64,000 nucleotides of DNA from Rosa chinensis (lineage: Eukaryota; Streptophyta; Magnoliopsida; Rosales; Rosaceae), in the NCBI RefSeq assembly GCF_002994745.2, contig NC_037091.1:13454501-13518500 (forward strand). Reading direction: 5' to 3'. The notes under the pieces were generated by a model. It was not told the origin of the DNA, ran no database searches, and saw nothing but the letters and a program-made list of their open reading frames with translations. Position numbers and translations under genes: made by a program. Below are positions 57,486 through 64,000 of the stretch, piece by piece (the first letter of the stretch is position 1; each line of letters begins with the position of its first letter).

Positions 57486-57647
57486 CAAGGTTAGCATGAT
57501 AGTTTTTTGGTGACTTCTATTCAAGAGGTCATGGGTTTGAGCAATAGTTAGGTCATTTGAAAATATTATTTTTGAGATTTCTAATAGTAAGACTCACTCA
57601 TTCAATCATAAGTTGACACGTCACAAAAAAAAAAAAAAAAAAAAAAA
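57486..57647 (+). mobile_element. Second SINE-like sequence
   Basis: Box A-like GGTTAGCATGATAGT and box B-like GGTCATGGGTTTGAGC followed by a body and a poly(A) run of about 24 (57624-57647). A target duplication is not evident. Confidence 0.55.
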
Positions 57648-57659
57648 CCCACAAAGTCC

Positions 57660-57885
57660 ATGTAAACTCCTAAGCTCACTAGGTATGTCATTTCATCTCC
57701 ACGTCATAAAATATGGGCCCCATATGAGTCACGTCAGCAAGTTAACAGACTCACTTAACAGAAGACTAATAGATTTGACTTATTAGATCAAAATTGAGAG
57801 TGCAAATATGTTTCTGATGAAATTAAAAGAGCAGAGATTGAAGTGATTTTACCCCTAAAGTTCATTTTAGTAACCAGTATTTAAC
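57660..57885 (-). repeat. Dispersed repeat, inverted relative of 38663-38830
   Basis: See the copy at 38663. This copy extends further, to GGGTTAAATACTGGTTACT (complement near 57870-57892), which looks like a DNA-transposon or MULE end. Confidence 0.7.
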
Positions 57886-57892
57886 CCTTTTA

Positions 57893-58293
57893 AATATTGC
57901 TCTCATCTCTTTTTTCTTTTGGAAGAGCTACCGCTACGGTTTTTTTTTAGCGTTGGCTTCGTACACCTATCAACCGGCTTTGGTCTTCACGAGGGAGTTT
58001 TCCATGGACGACTCCAGTAGTTGTCTCCTCACTGGGTGCCATCCTCGAGTTGCCAGTTCCTCTTATCTAATAGTGTGCATTCTTTTAGTGTGTCGCTGAT
58101 ATTTCACCTGCAGTTGTTTAGTCTAGCGTTGCGATGAGGGATCGAGATCCACCCTCAGCAGATCATGGATTTTTCAAAATGGTTTTCAAGCATTTGTCGC
58201 TAATCTCTAGTTTTCTAGGTTGGTTGGCTAAATAATAATAGATGTAAATGGCATAAGCTTGCTATTAGTAAAGAAATATGTGGCCTAATATGA
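57893..58293. other. Unassigned GC-mixed sequence
   Basis: Slightly GC-richer block (57920-58190) with no sustained frame; possibly the start of another retro-insertion. Confidence 0.3.
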
Positions 58294-60450
58294 TTTTTTT
58301 TGTCAACTAAAGTTCATTCAAGAAAACTAAAGGATACAAGAGAGAATAGCAATACAAGACAAAACTAGCTAGGAAAAAGGAAACTAACTAAGGTACAGCT
58401 GAAGCCATATTAGAAAGCAAAATATGTTGCAAGAAGGGAGGCGGTTGCGAAACCCACGTAGGTGGGCACACCTTCCTGTATGCCAAGGTAGTGATGTGGT
58501 CTGTAGCAGCATTGACCGTTTTGTTGGTCCAAGACCAGTTGAGGTTGTTAAAGAAGCAACCAAAGTACGGATATCAGAGACGATAGGGCTAGAGACCAAT
58601 GAGAATGATGAGATGAGTGTGAAAGGACGTTGATTAGATTTTTAGAATTTGAAGCGATCATGATAGCGGTGAGAGAGAGATCCTAAGCATAGAGAAGAAC
58701 CTCTCTACAGGCCAATGCTTTCGCAAGCAGTGGACAAGAGGTACAAACATACTTGGCCACACCATGGAGGAGTAAACCAGAGGGTCTCGAAAGGGAGTAG
58801 CAATCCCACCATTTAGTGATTTCATTACTCACAAAGCCCGCAAGATGTTGCGAGTCTCTTTCCTTTCTAAATTTTATACATAATAAAGTAGCGATTATAA
58901 TTTAAAATTTATTGGCTTACGTCCATAGCGCATATGTTATATAAATCTAATATAGAAAATACATTAACCTATCTACAGGGTCATACTTGTTAATTACAAA
59001 CTTAAGAAGTTTATTCTCATCTAAACTACGATAAAAAATAAAAAAAATATAAAAAAATCTGTCATTTTTTATGAACGGTAGGTGTTGTCCTGTAGGTGAT
59101 GTTTATACATATAATGATGTAAGGTATAATTTTTTTTTTTTTAATAATAACTTGAGGGACAATTCCGTAAAAGGGGAAGCAAAACAGGGGTAGAATGGTC
59201 AAGATATTATTTATTTTGTTTGTCCTTTTGTGAATGGGTTTTAGTATAGTTATAATCAGTGTTTTCAAAGGCAACGCTGAGGTGATCCCGGGACACGCTC
59301 CAGTGTGAGGCGACAGTAAATTGCCTTGCAGGTCCAAATTAAGGCGTGCTACCTAAAAAGCGTTAGGGCTGCCTGTTTTTGCTTAAGGCAAGCTCTGATC
59401 CAGCCTGAACACAAGGAAGAAGATGAAGTCGTGGGTCCCCTTTTTTTCCTTCTTTTTTTTGCATCAAAACAGCTTTAGTTCTAAACGATCTCCTTTACAC
59501 GACATCGTCTTTAACAATTAATTAAAGCAACAAAACGACCTCCTTTATAACCTCCTTTATACCTCTTTTTCTTTCTATTATTTAATAATCATTCTCTATT
59601 ATTCAGCCAGCAAGGTCATTTGCCTTCGCTTTCACATTTGAAAACATTGGTTATAATGTGCCATGAAGCATCTACATTTATCTTGATGATACCAGGGGGA
59701 AATGGCTCCTAAGGTTGTAAGGATAAAGTTGAGGCGGTCATATTGATAATTTGATAGCGACTCAGCTTTCCGTTAACTTAAGAAAATTCAGAGAATGCCG
59801 GAGTCGCCCACAAGACCACAGCAAAAGGATCAGGTGGTTTGCGATGAAAAATACAATCACAACGATGCTTCTATAGCTGCCAAAGTAGGTAAGCCACTTC
59901 GGTATATTTCTGGGAAGCAAAAGATTCAGATTGCCAATCTGTGATGAGTTGACGAATCTAATCTTCCAACGTAGTGATGTGAGCAACAGGAACCTTATAG
60001 CTTAAGGGATGTATGAACCATGCTTTTGTGGCTGAAGAGCAGGTGAATGCAACATGGCTCAATAGTTTCTGGTTGTGAGTCACAGATAGGACAAATGGGG
60101 GATGCCGCAAAATGACGATTAGAGCTGGTAGCTATGAAATGCTTCACCTTGGGAGTAGCACGGATACCCCAAATGCATTTCCAAACTGTAGAATCTATTT
60201 GGAATGAGGTGTGAGGATGCCTGAAAGAAGGTTACTAGCAAGATGACGAAGATGATATCCGGACCAAAATAGAGAAAATTGGGACAGGTGATCTCCTCCC
60301 CAGAAACATCCACATATGCCACACAAACTCCACAGATTAATATACACAGATTCCAACTCAGTTGAGAAAGTCTCAGAAAGATAATACATTTGCTTTAGAA
60401 GGGAAAGCCTGAAACCCACATCCATTCCACCTAAACTAGGACCTCCTCTT
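58294..60450 (-). mobile_element. LINE (L1 type) remnant, ORF2 C-terminal half
   Basis: The poly(T) at 58294-58301 is the poly(A) tail of a minus-strand LINE. Upstream in its sense lie RNase H fragments (SPLLAKALACREVLLYA-type near 58690-58750; NLNWSWTNKTVNAATDH near 58500-58550; VCPPTWVSQPPPFL near 58430-58470). Further up (59990-60430) is the zf-RVT region (WKCIWGIRATPKVKHFI, SPICPICDSQPETIEP, FWGGDHLSQFSLF). Frames are broken repeatedly, and about 0.8 kb between the two parts (58870-59690) is foreign or decayed and includes an hAT MITE. Confidence 0.75.
59257..59649. mobile_element. hAT-type MITE (393 bp) with 8-bp TSD inside the LINE
   Basis: Ends CAGTGTTTTCAAA and TTTGAAAACATTG (one mismatch as inverted repeats), flanked by GTTATAAT at 59249-59256 and 59650-59657. 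The interior has no coding capacity. Confidence 0.88.
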
Positions 60451-61648
60451 ACCTCTCAAGCCGCTATCAATCAACCTACATGTATGCCGATGCCAATCCA
60501 ACTTTCCTACCCCATTTCCGGTTTGTGAACACCAGCGGAAGACCAGGCACAGTAACCCATTCCTATGTCACCCACATCATCGTAATCCGCTACCACCACT
60601 ATTGAGATAATACCATAGCACTATACAAATGACCCTCATTCCTTCTCCTCTGATTATTAGAATTGGCAATAGAAACACCCAAAGCTAGCTCGAATAGTGA
60701 TCTGGCCTGAGTGGGATCAGACCTTACTGATGGCCGCCACGAACCGATCCAGATCAACAAGGGTAGTATTCGATGAGGAGTCGCGCCACCAAAAATCAAT
60801 ATCATTGTTGTCAATGTCATCACTGTCATCGTCAACAAGGCGTTGCTGCCACCACACCATCATCCCGATGGCCAGCGTTGCTGCCAGCTGCTTCAAGACA
60901 TCATCAATAGTAGCCATGGTTTGGATCTTTCAAAAAAGAAAAGGAAAAAAAGATTGGCAGGACTGCAGGAGACAAAGAAAAAGGGAGTAGACCGGAATGG
61001 AAGAAGAGATTTCTGATGATGTCTACTCTGATTTAGACACAGCAGCTAGGATAACGGCCAAAACGTCTCTCATTTTTAATGTAGCCAAAAAAATTCTAGG
61101 TTATGGTTTTTTGTTTAGCTTTGTTGTGCGTTTTGGCTTTTGCTCAATTTACATACCTTCCATCCTTCAGAGTGGTCAGGCTGCAAAACTACCCTAGAGT
61201 GATAGATTCCTCATGCAATCTTTAAAACTTTTTCCAAGTTTTGGTCAGATACTATTATGGAAACTAGTAAGTCTACTCGCAACTGTTTCCTCATGAATTC
61301 ATAAGCATGATCATGTTTTAAAAATAAAATTCGCATTAGAATATCAATGCTATAACGGGGCAATCTTTCTTATTTGATAACATGCTACTGTGCGTAAATG
61401 GTCAGCTTATCAAGTAATACAAAATTGATATATGGAGGATACTTTCAAAGAAAGAATTAACTTGCATGAGTTGCTTCAAGATCATGTCACCATATGATCC
61501 ATGAACTACTATAAAATACGAGAATGGACACAGTATGTGATCAAAAAGGTAGCAGCAGAGAGGAAAACCATTTACTTCTACAAATGTCATGTGTTGTATA
61601 AACGAAACCAAACAAATTCACTGCATAAGACTTTGAATGATTTGAAAT
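60451..61648. other. Downstream region of the prefoldin gene
   Basis: A minus-strand Met at 60917 opens 66 codons (MATIDDVLKQLAATLAIG...) that may be the ORF1 start of an internally deleted LINE continuous with 58294-60450; I cannot confirm it. The remainder (60960-61648) is AT-rich and contains the 3' UTR of the prefoldin gene. Confidence 0.35.
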
Positions 61649-63931
61649 TCACATTACAGTCATGGACATTATCTGACGAGCAAGACTTGGATCCTGGTTC
61701 AATAGCTCCCTCAAGTTGCTCTCCACCTCTCCAATCTGTTTCTCAATGTATTCCTTTGAGGTCTGTGGAAAGCACAGAAAATCAATTTACTTCCATCAAA
61801 GTCCAGACAAGAAAAAAAGCTTTATTGTCTTTTAAAATTTAGTAGTGTTGAATGTAGCCAAGAAACAATGTACAACGTGACATGGTCTTAAACTTCTTCT
61901 TCTTCTTTTTTTGTGAAAACCAAGTAGTTAATTTAAATCCTACATAAATGCAATCATGGAACAAGTAACAAGCTAGAGCAGTACAAAATCCTTAACCACA
62001 AAGAATTCAACGAAAAGAATCCCACAACCCCCACTTTCTTCCTCCAATATTTTTGTAATTTGTTGTTTCCACCTTAACTACACAGCACCCCACAAAAATT
62101 CCACCAGTTTTCTCTTCAACTTGCTTTCTCTCCCTCCACAAGCATTTACATGAACACAAAACCACAGTTTGGGATTCAACACATCATAACTCATGAACAT
62201 GATATTGACTTGTGCATCACATTTATTGCTTGATTGGGTAAAGAGACTTACAGAAGGTTGGACAGAAATTTTGAACAAGAGGAGATATATGAAATACCAT
62301 ATTAGGAATTTACATATAGCATTGCACATATATACGTGTTGACATGGATTCATATTTAACTGGAAAGCTAACAAAAATGGGAAAACTTGCTTGAGCAGAG
62401 ACTTAGTACATCACATAACTTCAAATGAGCATTCTACAGGAAGTCTCTAATGTGCACACAGACAAAGCTTTAGTTGCGAAAAAGCAGTTAAATAACCTCC
62501 ACCTTTCTGAAAACAAAACATGATTTCACAACATGACCACGCTGTTAACCATTGACAAAATGTCTTGAAGGCACATGCTTTCGATAAAATTTATCATTTT
62601 ATCCTAATTCCTGGTTCAGCCCTCCTATTCACTATTATTAAAGTAACATTTCAAGACGGTCAAAGCTTCATACAAAATCATTTTAAGATTCTTATAAGCA
62701 ATATCACAACTCACAGGTTCAAGTGAAACCAAATTTAACAGCACAAAAGTAAACAAAAAAACAAAAAGTTGACATTCAGGACTAAGAGACATGTTAATGA
62801 GTTGGCAATCATAGGATACTAGAATATACAATCCTTCAATCTCAACTGAACAAAATTGGAACTTCAAATCAATTACATTCATCCATTTCAGTGGAAAACG
62901 ATAAACAATATGATAATCCTTTTAACCGAATCAATATTTGTTGTCTGGCATTGCAGTAAGAGATACCACAAATTGCTCAAGTGGTTTACAGAATGCAAAG
63001 ACAACCGTTCAAGAAAGAGATTCAGAATGCAAAAAAAAGTCTGTAAATGAGGGCAACAGGTGAATTAGCATGCGCTTTTCAAGTCCATGTACATATGGCC
63101 GCCTATTTCTGACATTATGAATAAGCAAATTTGATCCAGGATTGACATCTACACTAGCTGGTGGCATCTCCCAAAAGGGTAAATTAAAGATCGAAAGATG
63201 TACAAGAAAGGAGAGGAATACCTGTAGTGAGGCAATTGCGCTCTCACTATCCTTGAGCTTCTGCTCCTGTTCATTCACCAACACTGACTTGGGCTCTAAA
63301 ACAAACCTGGCCACCATAAATAACAGAGTTTACCACACTATTTCATCTATGTAGAATACGAGGTACCTCATTAATCAACAAGTCCTGAAAACCATTTAAT
63401 TTTAAGTAAGAGCAATCCAGAACTCACGTTCTTCCTGCAAAACAGATTAAATCCCAACAAAACCATCAAATTCAAATTCAAACACCCAAAAAAAAAAAAA
63501 GCAAAAGGGTTAATTTTATTAGGGAAAGATTAAAACTTGAGACTCTTTGTTGATTAAAACAACAAAACTGAAGTACCTATGGATTTGTAAGTATTGGCGT
63601 CATCAGGCAAAGGGCGAATTTCCTCTAGGGTTAGAAAAGCACGCTTCTTTTCTCCTTCTTTGTTTCGCATCTGGTTCTGCACCTGAAACCCATTTCAATT
63701 CTCCACTTATAAGTTTACGTTTTCACCATATTTTTGTATTCGTATTGAACTGGGTGAAAAAAAAAAAAAAAAAAAACCTGCTTGAGTTTGGCGGTGAGCT
63801 CGATCATGCGACCTTGAATCTCCATGAACGCCTGTAAAAGAGTGATTGTGGTCAATAGCTAGCAAGTAAAGAAATTGGAAAATCGAGAGAGAAAAAAGGG
63901 AGCTTACAGCTCTGTTGGCTTCGTCGGCCAT
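61649..63931 (-). CDS. PFD1: Prefoldin subunit 1 (6 exons, complete, with a 7-nt microexon)
   Basis: Beta-type subunit of the hexameric prefoldin co-chaperone, which captures nascent tubulin and actin and hands them to the CCT chaperonin. Exons: 63908-63931, 63778-63831, 63577-63682, 63428-63434, 63222-63306, 61649-61762; all introns GT-AG. The 129-residue product starts MADEANRAAFMEIQGRMIEL and has an N-terminal helix, a hairpin region (KRAFLTLEEIRPL, YKSIGRTFVLEPKSV) and a C-terminal helix (TSKEYIEKQIGEVESNLREL), ending in IMSMTVM. Length and sequence agree with the Arabidopsis protein. The microexon supplies parts of Gly-Arg-Thr in SIGRTF. Intron 5 is 1459 bp. Confidence 0.95.
63428..63434 (-). 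other. PFD1: 7-nt microexon (exon 4) of the prefoldin subunit 1 gene
   Basis: The minus strand reads TTTTGCAG, GAAGAAC, GTGAGTTC. Exon 3 ends with G, and the seven bases complete GGA AGA AC, with the final G from exon 5, giving the conserved G-R-T of SIGRTFVLEP. Skipping it shifts the frame. Confidence 0.9.
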
Positions 63932-64000
63932 TTTCAATCGAGTAGTTGCAGACCCTGCTGTGTGGGAAGAGGTTCTAGTCTGAAAAATTAGAGTCGTCAG

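Noticed and set aside
57333..57560. tRNA genes suggested by box A and box B motifs
   Set aside because: No cloverleaf or CCA-ready acceptor stem; they have poly(A) tails and, in one case, target duplications, so they are SINE-like.

Overview
This is nuclear DNA of a eudicot plant. Two intact, conventionally spliced plant genes lie in a thick layer of nested transposable elements. The species cannot be fixed from the sequence; the gene sequences and element families would suit a rosid. I see no rRNA gene, no functional tRNA gene and no bacterial or viral locus.

Host genes, both on the minus strand. (1) A complete 15-exon GH27 alpha-galactosidase (CDS 31555-36571, 415 aa) with a signal peptide and both catalytic aspartates. 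(2) A complete 6-exon prefoldin subunit 1 (CDS 61649-63931, 129 aa), which needs a 7-nt microexon to keep its reading frame. Almost everything else is mobile DNA.

Layout from left to right. 1-6878: a solo LTR (2225-2887, TSD CTTGG) and three LINE-type retro-insertions, one with a 17-bp and one with a 14-bp target duplication. 6879-13323: a decayed Ty1/copia element on the plus strand. 13391-20488: a second copia element on the minus strand, whose 5' LTR is cut short. 20489-30936: a minus-strand Ty3/gypsy element of Tat type (two RNase H domains). It keeps only its 5' LTR, carries a 655-bp internal tandem duplication, and has the remains of a spliced antisense gene beyond its integrase. 30937-31230: a LINE RNase H fragment broken at the gypsy LTR. 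31555-36571: alpha-galactosidase. 37401-38514: a 240-bp tandem duplication and a 583-bp hAT MITE. 38869-51780: a 12.9-kb Tat-type gypsy element with both LTRs and a perfect 5-bp TSD. It also has a multi-segment antisense gene between pol and the 3' LTR, and a foldback element lies inside it. 52206-54766: a Mutator-like element with a 9-bp TSD, hosting a near-palindromic foldback element (53581-54597, 9-bp TSD). 54884-56586: a third foldback relative (9-bp TSD). 57333-57647: two tRNA-derived SINE-like insertions. 58294-60450: a minus-strand LINE remnant containing an hAT MITE. 61649-63931: prefoldin gene.

The retroelement genes are all broken by stops, frameshifts or deletions. Both Tat reverse transcriptases also carry an Asp-to-Asn change in the catalytic YVDD motif, so none of these copies could move by itself. 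The most interesting items are the antisense genes in the two Tat elements, the 7-nt microexon, and the related family of long-inverted-repeat elements with exact 9-bp target duplications.
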